Assembly: GCA_033060915.1 (NCBI GenBank)
Contig: CM065377.1
Location: 52,998,683-53,062,682 of the forward strand
Length of the DNA stretch: 64,000 bases
From: Euryodendron excelsum
Lineage: Eukaryota > Streptophyta > Magnoliopsida > Ericales > Pentaphylacaceae
Direction: 5' to 3'
Positions 1 to 12,154 of this stretch are shown one piece after another. The notes under the pieces were generated by a model. The model worked only from the letters and a program-made list of their open reading frames with translations. It was not told where the DNA came from and ran no database searches. The stretch's first letter is position 1; every line of letters starts with the position of its first letter. The translations under genes and the position numbers were made by a program.

Positions 1-660
1 AAGGAGTTAGTTAAAGTATTTTATCCGTACTACCCCACTAACTGATATGATATCTCATCAAAACTTGCTCATATGGGTGTATATCATTGGCTTGTGATAC
101 TATATTAGCAATGATAATGTGATATCACCGTTGCATTGAATATTTTCTCATATATCTTGGTTTTTTATTTTAACAGTTACTTATTTCTTCTCGCATCTTA
201 TTAAAGTTACAACCTAAATAATCTTCTGCCTTACTCTTACTTATCATATGTCCTTGAGATTCTAATATTTCTCTCCATAGTTTTCAAATGAAACTCTTTC
301 AAGATTATAAAGTATCATTCTTGGCTTGCTATTGTCTTCATAATTTATTCCTTTTCTGACTTATTTTGTTTCCAACAGGTATCAGCATTCTTAGAAATTC
401 ATGACATAGCTACACTTGTTCGAGGTGCTCACTAAGGCTTAGGGAACCGATTTTTATTTGATCTCTGTGCAGTTGATAGCATTTTCCGTGTCTTACACAT
501 GATGGTTATCCTTTTTCTACAGTGCATGCCTTAACTATGTGAGTTCCCTAGATTTGTTCTCTTTGCTATCTCATCTTGATGCAAGGAGTTGTAATACCCG
601 TTTGAGGAGTCATAACCTACTTTTCTTTACTTGACTATCTATGTGCTAGATGTATGTATG
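1..660. other. Intergenic or 3' end of an off-window gene
   Basis: No gene can be assigned firmly here. A good splice acceptor (pyrimidine-rich, ending CAG at 376-378) is followed by an 18-codon open stretch (379-435, plus strand) ending in TAA and reading VSAFLEIHDIATLVRGAH. It could be the last exon of a gene whose body lies left of the window, but I do not recognise the peptide. The rest is AT-rich with no recognisable repeat ends. Confidence 0.2.
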
Positions 661-708
661 ACGCGTGGTTAATTAAAATATGCTGGTAGATCCATAACTT
701 GAATGAGC

Positions 709-1565
709 AAAAATATTAAAACAATTAAACTATTAAGATAAAAGAGTTTGGACCCAATTGATCCAACCACCCAATTCGCCCGAGGTTCCAATGAGATTTG
801 ATAACTCAAATTATTAGTTTCACCACGAATCTTTAATTCAGAAGATTTCGACCATTAAAACAATGAAATTAATAATAATCAACTTCGAATTATAAATAAT
901 GAGATTTTTGTGTTCATACCATCAATCTAAGTAACACCCATACCAAATTCATAATTTGTGCATGGACACTCAAAGATTTAGACAAAAACACAAGGTTTCG
1001 ATAGAAAATCTAATAAATGATTACCATATATCCAATTCAATAGCAATTTTGAGGTTAAAGTTGCAATCAATTTGAGGATCATAGACTAATACTATCGATT
1101 TATGCAATATCAATACCAATGTAAAGATTGTGTATTGAAATTACCAAACATAATCAATAATCTATGTGTTCTAAGATATCTAAACTTCAATTGCTAAGAA
1201 TCAAGAGATTTAAGAAGATAAAACAATGATAAACTCATTACCTCCATTGAAAACCATAAAACCCATGGATGATATTCACAATTGGACCCAAGAGAGAAGT
1301 CTTGCTACTTGAATCCATAAGAAAAATGCTTTGAATTAAGAGAAATTGTACTTGATTACAATAAAAATAAATAAATACAAGGAAATCTAAATTTTCTTTC
1401 TCTAAAACTACTTCTATAAACCCGAAAAACTCTAAAAATAAGATGAGATCTCCAAATTTAGGCCAAAAATGACCTTAGATAGGCTAAAAAATAATAGAGT
1501 TACGCGATTGTTAGGCTTTCAAATGCCTAGCTAATGCCTTGCAAACCTGATTTAAATGCTAAAAC
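709..1565 (-). repeat. Left (3') LTR copy, truncated
   Basis: This stretch matches 4505-5283 plus 6177-6265 with frequent substitutions and small indels. It is uninterrupted where the right copy carries a MITE: the sequence TAAAAAATA occurs once, at 1485-1493. That makes this copy the empty-site reference for the insertion in the right LTR. Similarity ends just after the shared stretch reading 'acctgatt(c/t)aaatgctaaaa'. Confidence 0.75.
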
Positions 1566-2305
1566 TTTATTGTTTTAAAGGTGCAAAATAAACAAAACAA
1601 AAGTAAAAATAGAGGTTAAGCCTCTAAAACTACTCTCCCCTACTAAAATAATACAATGTCCTCAATGCATGAAAATAAAGCATGAAATAAGACGAAGCAA
1701 CAAATAAAGAAAGGCTAGGGCGCCTAAATGCACCCCCCAACTAAAGCTACAAACTACCTTAACACTAAACTAACTACTAACAAAACATGAGTAAAAACTA
1801 TTTAAATTACTCCTACTCCTACACAACATTGGAGAGAGATCACCCAATACTTCTAACTAAAAATTTGCTATCATCCCATAAGTCCACTCTTGACACTTGT
1901 AAAAAGTTCAATCAAGCATAATAATAGACAATTTGGCATCTATGTTGACCTCAAGGATATAGCCGTTAAGAGCACAAGGGTCAAAAGGATCATAGAAAGT
2001 AGAAAAGGTAAATTGATCTTGGACGAAGATACCAACTATGCTCATGTCATAAACCTCTTTATCCTCCCCTTCCTCTAGTTGTTCACTTATGCGAGAGATA
2101 TTCGGTTCTAATATTGGGACATGAAGCTCTAAATGTTCCAGTATACTAGGACAAGGTGCTAGAGGCTTAAAGGTAGGGATCTCATAACCCATAGACATGA
2201 TTGAAATAACCTATATACCATCAACATCCTCTTTCGCTAATGTATCCCCAACATCTAAAAGACCAAAATCTTCACTAAGGGTAAGGGTTTCCTCTAGAAG
2301 GTCCG

Positions 2306-3247
2306 TTATATGATCCTTCTCACTTTCGACCTTCTTTGACTCCTCTTTTCTCTCATTAGTCCCATCATTACCCTTTCCCTCACTATTTTCTTCTCCCCCA
2401 TCCTCGCTTTCTTATTGCTTGGAGTCTTCAATTTTAGGCTCCTCTCTCTTAATGCTATGTTTGGTACAAATGAATGGAATGGAATGGAATGATCATTCTC
2501 ACTTTCATTCACATTCCCTTGTTTGGTATTACTATTTAAAGGTGGAATGATCATTCCCACATTTTGTTGGAATTACCATTCCTTATCTTAAGAATGGAAA
2601 TGGTCATTCCATTTTTACATGAAACAGCATAAAACAAAATTTAGTAAGATTTTTATTATCAAATTTCTTTTAAAAAATATAAAACATGTTTGGTAATTAT
2701 TTTTTTGATTTTAAAATTTTAAAATTTTAAAAAATTTAAAAAGTTAAAAATTTATAAAAATATTTAATAATTAAACTACCGCTGCCACCACCACCATTAC
2801 AAATGCTTAATAATATATTATTTAATTATTATTAATATTTTGTATAGACATAATATTAAAATTTCATATTTTACACAAATTTCATTCCATTCTATTCTAA
2901 CATTGTTCATTGATCTTACCAAACAAAGAAATGAGAATGACTATTCCATTCCATTCCATTCTCATTCTCATTCTATTTTTTCCATTCCCTTGTACCAAAC
3001 ATAGCCTAAGTTCCTTATCCTTATTCTTCTCTTCAATAACTTTCTCACTCAACTTAAGAGCTTCTTCCTTAGACTCACACTCTTGGGGAAAGATAGTTTG
3101 ATCGATGATGTTCTTATTCCTCAGGTTAATGATGGGACGAACTTGCTTGATGGGATGGGCTTGCTTTTGGTTGGGGTTAAAATCATAATGGGTTTCACTT
3201 AAGCTCTCTTGGATGGTGATTGACTCTTGGACATTCAAGGCTTCCAA
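2306..3247 (-). pseudogene. gag-like remnant of the LTR element, split by a MITE
   Basis: On the minus strand, 3247 down to about 3007 encodes a charged segment with QVRPIINLRNKNIIDQ, which resembles the TLRSGK-like linker often seen in plant gypsy gag proteins (family knowledge; the match is weak). A Glu/Lys-rich stretch follows. After a 554-bp insertion the same kind of acidic, Lys/Glu-rich sequence resumes from 2452 leftwards (REEPKIEDSKQ, then an in-frame stop), so the original frame ran through the insertion point. No CCHC knuckle or protease is visible. The sequence is broken and not expected to be functional. Confidence 0.45.
2453..3006. mobile_element. MITE with TIR TATGTTTGGTACAA and TAA target duplication
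   Basis: The terminal inverted repeats start TGCTATGTTTGGTACAA on the left and GGCTATGTTTGGTACAA (reverse complement) on the right. TAA flanks the element at 2450-2452 and 3007-3009. Runs of GGAATG/CATTCC sit just inside both ends, so the ends can fold back. A three-base TAA duplication and a G-start TIR fit the PIF/Harbinger (Tourist-like) group (inference). It has no coding capacity and interrupts the gag-like reading frame. Confidence 0.75.
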
Positions 3248-4252
3248 TCATAAGGTTATTTGACATTTTACGTTAGCTAACATGCTTGTTGTCTGTTCTA
3301 GAGATGTTAGTTGGAGATCTTCCCTAAGAGACTCATTGGGTAGAGATGGATACATAATATGCTCTTGGTAGTGATAAATCAATGGTCATACTTGATAGTG
3401 TTCAAGTGGCTCATGGTAGAATTGAGGTGAGGCTAGATAATGGCGGAAAAAAGTTCTCTCATGTCCCTTAATAAGGTTGGATTGATCACACTACCCCAGA
3501 TTATAGGTTGGTACAAAAAGGTTCATTCAGCCATTAGCTCGAATGCAATCTTTAAGCGACCGAAAAGATGGTTATTAGGCCATATTCTCATTAGCTCGAA
3601 TGTAGTCTCTAAGAGACTAATAAGGAGGTGCTTCGGCATCACCATAACCATGTGCGCTCCTATTACCATCATTCTCCACCCATTAAGAAGAGTATTCCAT
3701 TGTACCTATGTCAATGTGTTGAAATGATGTGTGAGAAAATGAGCTACCAAACATAGTGGAATGGCTATTGGAGTTCACTATTGAATGCTTACCAATTTAG
3801 TCACGAATATAAAATATTATGCAATGCACAAACAAATTAGCAATCCGCGTCTCAACAAGTCAATTCACAATCCACACCACGAATTTCCTTCCAAACACTC
3901 CAATCCCTACCAATTCAACTAATTTCAATTTCAATCCAACCAAGCGTCCAATCCCTTTATGCAAAGACAATATCACCAATAAGCATATAACACAAAAGTC
4001 TATCCACCAATTGCTATTCACCGATTGAATTATCAATGCAATGCAAAGTTCTACACTAATCAAACAAAAACAATCCTAAAATAAAAGAGAAAATCAAAAA
4101 TCAAAATTTATCATGCTATCACATAAAAGGGTAGAATGAAGTTACTCATGACCTAAGTCAAAGATTACTTCATTGTAGTAGATGGTGATGAAGAGGCAAT
4201 CCATCGGTTGTCACGCTTTCCAAGGTGCTTGGATCCTTGTCAATGCCTTTGA

Positions 4253-4270
4253 TCCCCGGCAATGGCACCA
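4253..4270 (-). promoter_or_regulatory. Retroelement primer-binding site (tRNA-Asp type)
   Basis: The minus strand reads TGGTGCCATTGCCGGGGA. The usual plant site, complementary to the 3' end of tRNA-Asp, is TGGCGCCGTTGCCGGGGA, so this copy differs at two positions, both C-to-T or G-to-A transitions. It fixes the element orientation as minus. Confidence 0.75.
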
Positions 4271-4275
4271 AAATC

Positions 4276-6265
4276 TGATTTTCTCCAAATATGTGTAATG
4301 TATAATCGCAAGATTCGATTAACGATATAGTTTAAATCTGATGAGTCCAAATATCGATTCTCTTAAAGACGAAGCTCAATATAAGCTATAGGCTTCAACT
4401 CACATCCATTTCTCTCAACATTTGCAACAACCTAAGTGAAATTACTTCTTAAAAAGGCAAAACCAAAAGCACTTGATTTTGAAAGGTTGGTTTGCCTAAG
4501 TTAAAGCAATATTAAAACAATTAAACTATAAAGATAAAAGAGCTTTGACGCAATTGATCTAACCACACAATTTGCCCGTGGTTTCAATGAGGTTTGATAA
4601 CTCAAATCATTAGCCTTCACCGGGAGCCTTTGATTCGGAAAATTTCAACCATTAAATAATAAAATCAATGATAATTAACTTAGAATTGTAAACGATGAGA
4701 TTCTTTCATACCTTTGATCTAAGTAACACTTATACCAAATTCATGATTCGTGCATAGACATTTAAAGGCTTAGTCAAGAACATAGGGTTTCGATAGAAAA
4801 TCTAATAAATGATTACCATAGATACAATTCAATAGCAATTTAAGGTTAGAATTACAATCAATTTGAGGATCATAGACTAATACCATTGATTTGTGCAATA
4901 TTAATACCAATATAGAGATTATGCATTGAAATTACCAAATATAGTCAATAATCTATATGTTCTAAGATATCTAAGCCTCAATTACTAAGAATCAAGAGAT
5001 TTAAGAAGATAAAATAATGATAAACCCATTACCTTCATTGAAAACTGTAAAACTTATGGATGATCTTCACAATTGAATCCAAGAGAGAAGTCTTGCTACT
5101 TGAATCCATAAGAAAAATACTTTGAATTAAGAGACATTGTGCTTCATTACAATGAAAATAAAGAAATACAAAGAATCTAGGTTTTCTCTTTCTAAAATTA
5201 CTCCTATAAACCCTAAATCCTCTAAAAATAAGGTGAAATTCCTAAATTTGGGCCAAAAAGGGCCTTAAATAGGTTAAAAAATAGGGCAAATTACATCCAC
5301 CTTTTCTGAGGTTTCAGACTAATACAATCCTTCCCCTAAGGTTCTAGAAATTACATTCCTCTCCCTTGAGGTTTGAGGTGAGTTGTATTTTCCTTCAGTT
5401 GTTAAATTTTTTAACAGAATATATGTGATGTCAAAAAAAAAAAAAAAAAAAACAGGCTCATTACCTAAATTGCCCTTAATATGCATGAAATGACATATGT
5501 AGGTTTTATTTTTGCTTATGAAATTAATTAGTACGTTGATTTTAAGCCTTCTTTAAATAAAAACAAATGCATTTTCAGTACAAGATTCTAAGATCAAATT
5601 AAATGTCACATCTATATAAAACGCCATTTTAATCAATAAATAAATTATACGTCTCATATTTTTTTAAAACTTTATATGCTATAGTTAAAGCTCTATATAG
5701 ATTCTATAAATTTTTATAAAAAAAATTTTCTGATCAATATGAGGAAAAATTCCCTACAAAAATTAATATCAAAATCAACAACGTTAGTTAATTTATATTA
5801 AAAAGACAACGGTTTAACTTAAGAAAATCAATTGTACCAAAGTTTTTAGATCCTATATACTATAAAAAAAAAATCAACACACATGCAGGGGAATTTAGAA
5901 GCAAAAAAATAAATATTTAAAAAATTAACACAAACTAATTAATTTTAGAAGTAAAAAAAACTTCTATTTATGTCATTTCATGCACATTAGAAGTAATTTA
6001 GGTAATGAACCTTTTTTTTTTTTTTGCTGGTAACACATATATTCTGTTAAAAAATTTAACATCTGGGAAAAAATACAACTCACCTCAAACCTCAAAAGAG
6101 GGGAATATAATTTCTAGAATCTCAGGGGTGGGTTGTATTAGTCTGAGACCTTAAGGGAAGTGGATATAATTTGCCCTAAAAAATAATAGAGTTACGCGAA
6201 TCGTTATCTTGGCGTTCGAACGCATAGTTAACGCCTTGCGAACCTGATTCAAATGCTAAAAACCA
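4276..6265 (-). repeat. Right (5') LTR copy containing a MITE
   Basis: This is the second copy of the long direct repeat. Its inner end at 4276 is set by the adjacent primer-binding site (LTR ends in CA on the minus strand). The true outer end is not defined; the sequence continues unique to about 6400. An 893-bp insertion at 5284-6176 splits it. Confidence 0.65.
5284..6176. mobile_element. Mutator-like MITE with 9-bp target duplication
   Basis: The ends are long imperfect inverted repeats starting GGGCAAATTA(C/T)ATCCAC, with about 100 bases of matching sequence at each end (the left end includes TCAGACTAATACAAT). The nine bases TAAAAAATA occur on both sides (5275-5283 and 6177-6185) and only once in the allelic position of the other LTR (1485-1493). 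A 9-bp duplication with long TIRs points to the Mutator superfamily (established knowledge). It has no coding capacity. Confidence 0.85.
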
Positions 6266-7879
6266 ACCTCTAAAGTTTGTTGAGCATTCAAACGCCTTCA
6301 TGGACCGTTCGAACGATCATTCGAATTCTTCAAATGGGCGTTCGCATGGTTGACAACCATTTGAATGGTCAATTTGGAAAGATCTCAAAAAGTTATATGA
6401 AAAGCATATATTATGGATCTTAGTAACACTTCTGGTTTGAGAAATATGGTCTTCTAAAGTTTAACTCTGCGTGCTTCAGTAACTTGTACTACAGCTTTAG
6501 CAGTTTGTACTATGACACCATCGTCTTGAAAACTCATTCTCCCTCATTTGAAATGCACCTGAAATCATCCAATTTAAGCTCAAAACCTATATAAAGTAAA
6601 ATAAACTTAGTTAATTCTAAAATCTAACTAAAGAGGCATATAAACTTTTAAATTCAGACTAAAAAACACAAATTAAGGCATTATAATTATATTTTTAGAA
6701 TGCAATCAATGGACTGGAATGAGAATTTAATGAAATGCAGTGAAAAGATACTAGCAATGGTTACAACCCACAATATTCAATCCAGCAAGGAAAAAATTTT
6801 CTCGCATTATAGATTCAAGGGTAAATTATCATTTTCTCCCTCCAACTTTGCCTCAGATTTTAATGTCATCCTAACTTTGATTTCTTTTATTTAAGCCCTT
6901 TAACTTTTAAATTTAAATCAATGTGGTCCAATATTTTAAACCAAATTAGAAAAATTAAAAATTAATTACAATTTAACCCTCTCAACTATACTTTAGTTTC
7001 ATTTTACTAGCTAAATTGAAAGTCATTACATTTTTACCCCTAAACTATTATAATTTAAGTATTGAACCTATTAACAAAAGATACAAATTTAATTCTTGTA
7101 ACATTTTTCATTTGATACAATATAAGATTTTTTTTTGTCTCAAATTAGTAAATGTGTATTTCTGAAAATCTCCTTAATATTGGCAGAGCCAATAATTGGT
7201 GGTTCACAAAAATAAAATTTTATATATCATTTTGGCTATTTTCTTAGGCATTTTGAGATGGTTTAAGTGAGATTATTTTTTATCTTTGCTTTAGAGATTA
7301 GTATAGAATTTTGACCAAATAAATTCATGATTTTAGATTTTATGATGATGAAAATGTAGTAATTTTTTGATTCAATGGGGCAAAGTGATATTAAGTAATA
7401 ATTTAAAGTGTCAAAGTAAAATTAAATTTTTTATTTCTTTATATATTTTAAAAAGTTATACTATATTGACTTTCTTTTAAAAATTAGAAGGCTTAAATAG
7501 AAGAAATTAAAATAAAAGAATAACATTAAAATTTGAGACAAAATTAAACGGATAAAATAATTGTTTGCCTTATATTCAATCATTGGGCTCAAATTCAAGC
7601 TTCTTGATCCTATAAATCACGCTCACTTCGACTTTTGTTTTTTCAACTGTCTTTTTCTTCGTACTTTTTTTTTTCAATTATTTTTTTTCCACGAAAAGAT
7701 GGACTACCAAATGTGGCCTAACTAATTTGATGATGTATAGCAAAGGCTCAAAGGGCCAATATATACACTTACAATTTATTTTTTTTAGTTACAAGCTGTT
7801 TAGGCTTTGACTAACTATTCTCTTGAGCTCTCGTATAGTACTATCGTTCACACCAACTATGTAGATTAAATTTAAGACA
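6266..7879. other. AT-rich intergenic sequence
   Basis: I see no supported gene. The first 150 bases may still belong to the LTR element. The rest is AT-rich with scattered homopolymers. A 64-codon open stretch at 6700-6894 has no recognisable domain or plausible gene context. Confidence 0.5.
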
Positions 7880-8290
7880 TAATACTCAATATGACAACGA
7901 GCTGACCACTGATTTACCTAGAAATTGACTTGATTATCCCGATGGTTTACCTAAAAATCTACTTGACCATCCCCATGGTTTATCTAGAAATCTACATGAT
8001 TATTTATATACCCTGAAAGGAGATGATCATGCTGCCATTTATGCTGAAGTGCTTAACCTCGATGACTCTATAAGCATTGAAGCAAAGCTTTGAGAAGTAT
8101 ACATAAAATTAACTATAATGCTTGAGAAAGAAATTTATGAAATGGTGATTAAAGCAAACTTTGAAGAAGTTGTGAACCTCATACATGAGGCTCTGCGAAC
8201 CAATTATCTCATAGAGCTCTCATTGAATATTCAAGATACCTTTTGAAATATTGGAGAAGCACACTCCAGCAGACACTAAGAGAAAGAAAT
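7880..8290 (+). pseudogene. Unidentified degraded coding fragment
   Basis: In one plus-strand frame the sequence reads like protein over about 120 codons, with a few in-frame stops. An approximate threefold repeat of a DLPRNLxDYPDG-like unit (7912-8010) leads into GDDHAAIYAEVLNLDDSIS and then EEVVNLIHEALRTNYLIEL near 8170-8220. The amino-acid texture (Asp/Leu/Glu-rich, few rare residues) is unlike the surrounding AT-rich sequence. That suggests a remnant of a real gene or captured exon. I do not recognise the family, and no start, splice sites or intact frame can be defined. Confidence 0.3.
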
Positions 8291-9610
8291 AATTGTACTG
8301 ACAAACGTGCTAATATGGGAACTAATAAACGGAAAGAATTGTAATTTTAAATGACTCTCTTAAAGAGTTTATGCCTCTACTGGTAGAAAATATGTTAGGA
8401 TTTGTGTCTGTCAGAGATTAGTTTTTCCTTTCTGTTTTCATTTCCGAAGCAACAAAAAAAAAAAAAGTGCTTAACCATTCTTAATTTAGAAGAGGAAAGA
8501 TCTTGACTAAATGCTCCATTTCAAATCCAACTTTGTAAATAAACAAAAAAACAAAGGTCTGTTTATTTTAATTCAAATTGTAAATAATTTGGATAAGTTG
8601 CTGACATCAAAATTCATGGCTTATTACTGCTGCAAACAGGCAAAGTCAAACTTTTCAGCTGTAAACACTTCTGATCTGGCCCGTCATGGTTGAAGGCTGA
8701 GCCAATTGCAATGGGGTATTAATGGAACTGTGTGTAGACCTCGTTATGGGAAAAATAATTCTTTGCTCTCATCGCACCACGTAATCTTTATTCCAGCACT
8801 TGTATAATGGTAGAGTTCTTCTGTTAGATGACATAAAATATTTGGGCCACTTAATAGGTGGATTACCCACTCTCATAGGAGTAGAAGAGTAAAAACACGT
8901 GACGGTTAAGTCATCTAACAGAAAAATTCAATCAACATATTAATTAAAAGTAAAAATACATGACGCTTCAAAAATATTAAATAATTTCTCTCATTATGGA
9001 GACTGGGTCCACCGTCAAAGCGAAAAACTAAACCAAAAACTTAACAAACATGTGATGTATCACACTAATCTTACAGCCGAAGAATGGTTTAGATTCACAC
9101 TCATGGAAAAGGAAAAAGAAAGGTCAAGTTTTTTCTAGAGCTTTATTTCATTGCTTTCAAAAGTCATTAAAGCAATTATAGCTCAAGGCTGGCTTTCAGT
9201 TCTTTTTGTTTAAGAAACTCTGCTTTCTTGGTATTTACATTTCGATCATAAAATCTACGAAGATTCTAGCCACAATTACTACTGTTTGGGAGAAAAACCC
9301 AGTTGAGATTTCAGTGAATATGCAACCATTAAAACTGTCCCCAAGTGGGTACAATCAGGTCATGTTTGTTTCGCTAATAGAAGGCCAGGATAATTAACCA
9401 AGAAGAGCATTTTATACCATATACACGGTATTATATAATCTTAGGGGAGTGGAATAACTAATTCAGAAATTTGGGAATGGATATCAAATAACAAAATTAA
9501 TCTCAAATATATTAATAATTATGATATTAATTATCCTCCTATCCCATCTTGAGAAGCAAACATAGCAAAAGTTTATAATATATGTCATTGTATTAGAATA
9601 TTGAGAACCA

Positions 9611-9868
9611 CCGAGTGGTTGATTTAGTGGGTTAGAATTTGAATTTTCTTACTTAATGCTTAGGTTCAAGTCTCCATAATCACTTGGGGGGAGGGTTAAA
9701 CATATTCCTTGGTGCCCAAAATATGTAATGGGATCTTAACTTCAACCCCCAACATAAGTGCAGTGGAGACTTTCGCAAATGACTCTGTGATTCTACGAGT
9801 AATACTTTTTAACGGATATGTAAAGTAATTTATTTTTATTTACTTTTTAAAAAAAAATAATAATAAAA
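9611..9868 (+). mobile_element. tRNA-derived SINE-like sequence
   Basis: A degenerate A-box-like stretch (GGTTGATTTAGTGG near 9618) is followed about 40 bases later by a B-box-like GGTTCAAGTCTCC (9663-9675). The segment ends in an A-rich tail with AATAATAATAAA near 9849-9868. Spacing and order fit an internal Pol III promoter at a SINE head. No target-site duplication was identified, so the limits are approximate. Confidence 0.4.
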
Positions 9869-10955
9869 AGAGAACAAGTGGGAAAGTGTCTGCTTGCAGT
9901 GAGAACTCGATTCACCTCTCATTTTCACTTTTTCTTCTTGGTGTAACTTCAGATCCTGGCAACAAGCATCAATTTTCCAATGTGGGTCTCAATCAATTTG
10001 ACTCTAAGGAAATGCTAGGGTAATTTCAAGTCTCAAGATGATTAATGCTTCCGTAAAAAAAAAAAAAAAATTATACTAACAGTATATCAAAATAAAATTC
10101 ATTAATTAATGGGCCATAACTTGGTAGTGGTGTTGACTTAACCAAAAGAGAAAATAAAAAAAGATAGATACAGAACAGTAATACATATGGATGCGTGCCT
10201 TTTGCACCATATAGGTCTAAAGATAAAAAGATTCCAGTCCGTAGCATCAAGCAAGTTTTTTGCATGTAGGCATAATGTTTTAAATTAAATTGATTTTATT
10301 AATCAACATTTTCGGATCCCTAGGTGCATTAAGGCATGGAAAACATAGCATCTTATTAATTGCTCACGACAAACACTATACTGAGTATAATAATACCTTG
10401 AACCAATGAATCTAAAATTAAGGTTACGAAATAAATCGAGCTATCTAAACTCTTTATATATATATATATATATAAAAAAAAGTTAAATTTGAATAATTTT
10501 TGAGTTTATTAATTTTTTTAACTCAACACGATAAATTTATTTATAATTTAAAATTCTATAAAAAAATTAATTATTTAAATTAAACTCATAATTAACTCAA
10601 TTAAAACTCACTTCAAAATATCTTCAGAGTGAATACGTCAATCGGAAACGCATTACACCATCCAATAAGTTTTCAAGCCGATGTCCAAACAACTGCCTAC
10701 TTAGTTTGACTTAACTCGTCTACCACCCCAAACTAGAGGGCAAATTTGGTAGCATACTTCATTTTTCTAAGGGCAACATAGTAATGATGCAAAGGTAGGT
10801 TGGATCTAGGAAACATCAATGTCCAACATGCTCTAATCTTCTTGTGAATTGTTGTGATTAGTGCACCACTTGTCCTAGGAGGACCGCATATGATATTACA
10901 TAGAGCTTTCAAGGCCCTTACAAGTCAAATGGCAAAGACTGAAGCTTTCTTTGAC

Positions 10956-10995
<40 letters not shown>

Positions 10996-11317
10996 CACCC
11001 CATCACTGGTCTGAAATTCCAAACACCACCAATCGCCTCTTACCTGTTGGACTCTATCTATAACTCATTACCACCCTCTTGACCATTGGGTGTCTTTCAC
11101 TCTCCAGCGCATGGACCACAAAAATAAGGGCTCTGGTAGACCAAATTGGTGCGTGAGAAACGCTTGCTTGCAAGAGAGTATGAAGTTACGATAATGGACC
11201 CAAAGTCCCCCAACACTTTCTTACCAAACCAAAAGAAAGTAACAAAGGACTGCAAAATGCCAAACTCTCATCTCATCTAATATCTCATCAAAGTCTGTTC
11301 TTAACAGTTCACACCCC

Positions 11318-11320
<3 letters not shown>

Positions 11321-11364
<44 letters not shown>
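11321..11364 (+). repeat. (TC)22 microsatellite in VQ 5' leader
   Basis: A perfect run of 22 TC units ends 55 bases before the start codon of the VQ-motif gene. It is probably in the 5' UTR or core promoter. Pyrimidine (CT) repeats are common in plant 5' leaders, and its length is likely polymorphic. Confidence 0.9.
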
Positions 11365-11369
<5 letters not shown>

Positions 11370-11419
11370 CCTCTGTTTCCCTACCCCCTCTCTTTCTCTC
11401 TCTAAAACCAGACCCATCA

Positions 11420-12154
11420 ATGGAGAGCTCATTAAAATTCCAAGAAAATCAAAACCCATCTCTGATTCCATCCCCAAATAGCCACAGCATCAACAGTACA
11501 AGCAGTAGCAGCAGCAGCAATAGCAACAGCAATGGATTCCACCGCCCATCGCCGCCAACACCCACCACCCCCACTACCCCCAAACCCATCACCAGATCAG
11601 AACCCAACAACCCGTACCCGACCACCTTCGTCCAAGCAGACACCTCCTCCTTCAAACAAGTAGTCCAAATGCTCACCGGATCCTCCGAGACCGCCAAGCA
11701 GGCCGCCGCAGCCACCGGCAAACCCGACCCACCAAAGAACCCCATCCCACCCATCAAGACAGGACCCAAGAAACAGCCCTCTTCCAAGCTATACGAGCGA
11801 AGAAACAGTCTCAAGAACTTCAAGATCAGCCCATTAATCCCCGGACTCGTCCACAATTCCCCGTTCTCGCCCCTGAAGCCGGCCACGCCGGAGATTTTGT
11901 CGCCGAGTATTCTTGACTTCCCGTCGCTCGTCCTCAGCCCGGTCACTCCCCTCATACCCGACCCGTTTAACAGATCTCCACAGTGTACCCCTGTTAATGC
12001 TAACTTGGATATGGAGGCTGAGAATAAAGCGATCGCGAAAAAGGGTTTCTATTTCCACCCATCGCCGGCGAATACTCCGAGAGATTCCGAGCCCCGACTC
12101 TTGCCTCTGTTTCCGGTCACTTCGCCCCGAGTTTCAGGTTCTTCTTCTTCTTGA
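11420..12154 (+). CDS. VQ motif-containing protein (VQ4-like)
   Basis: This intronless gene encodes 244 residues. The VQ motif FKQVVQMLTG spans residues 78-87 and matches the family signature FxxxVQxLTG. VQ proteins are small nuclear regulators that bind WRKY transcription factors through this motif, and one subgroup is phosphorylated by MPK3/MPK6 (family knowledge). The N terminus is Ser/Asn- and Pro/Thr-rich and probably disordered. The C-terminal half is full of Ser-Pro and Thr-Pro sites (SPLIPGL, SPFSPL, LSPSILDFPSLVLSPVTPL), the pattern of MAPK-targeted members such as Arabidopsis VQ4, VQ13, VQ19 and VQ33. The first ATG follows a long TC-rich leader and is the only start giving the full N terminus. 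The coding sequence is much richer in C than its surroundings. Family assignment is secure; the closest paralogue is inference. Confidence 0.93.
   Translation: MESSLKFQENQNPSLIPSPNSHSINSTSSSSSSNSNSNGFHRPSPPTPTTPTTPKPITRSEPNNPYPTTFVQADTSSFKQVVQMLTGSSETAKQAAAATGKPDPPKNPIPPIKTGPKKQPSSKLYERRNSLKNFKISPLIPGLVHNSPFSPLKPATPEILSPSILDFPSLVLSPVTPLIPDPFNRSPQCTPVNANLDMEAENKAIAKKGFYFHPSPANTPRDSEPRLLPLFPVTSPRVSGSSSS

Larger units (their letters stand above)
706..6265 (-). mobile_element. Decayed Ty3/gypsy-type LTR retrotransposon
   Basis: Two long direct repeats, about 709-1565 and 4500-6265, flank an internal region with minus-strand gag-like fragments. Reading the minus strand, an 18-nt primer-binding site (TGGTGCCATTGCCGGGGA, 4270 down to 4253) lies five bases after an LTR end at 4276. 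It is close to the tRNA-Asp-type primer site used by plant Athila/Tat-like gypsy elements (established knowledge). A purine-rich run on the minus strand near 1630-1645 (AGTAGGGGAGAG) is a plausible polypurine tract beside the left LTR. The internal region is only about 2.6 kb and no reverse transcriptase, RNase H or integrase motif is visible, so this is a non-autonomous or deleted copy. The left LTR lacks the counterpart of 4276-4500, so it is truncated near 706. By eye the LTRs are roughly 83-85% identical, suggesting an old insertion. The lineage call is inference. Confidence 0.75.
8291..11419. other. Intergenic region upstream of the VQ gene
   Basis: No supported gene. It contains the SINE-like sequence at 9611-9868, an AT microsatellite near 10455-10473 and a TC microsatellite at 10959-10990. 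The last 500 bases are pyrimidine-rich and probably hold the promoter and 5' UTR of the VQ-motif gene. Confidence 0.5.

Noticed and set aside
3440..4063. Open frames of 67-95 codons inside the LTR element
   Set aside because: They lie in non-coding internal sequence of the retroelement, mostly on the wrong strand, and show no gag or pol motif.
11449..11955. 168-codon minus-strand frame with a leucine run opposite the VQ gene
   Set aside because: It is the mirror of Ser/Asn/Pro-rich coding sequence (AGC/AAC codons read as Leu/Val). It has no domain and no own promoter, and the sense frame has a clear VQ motif.
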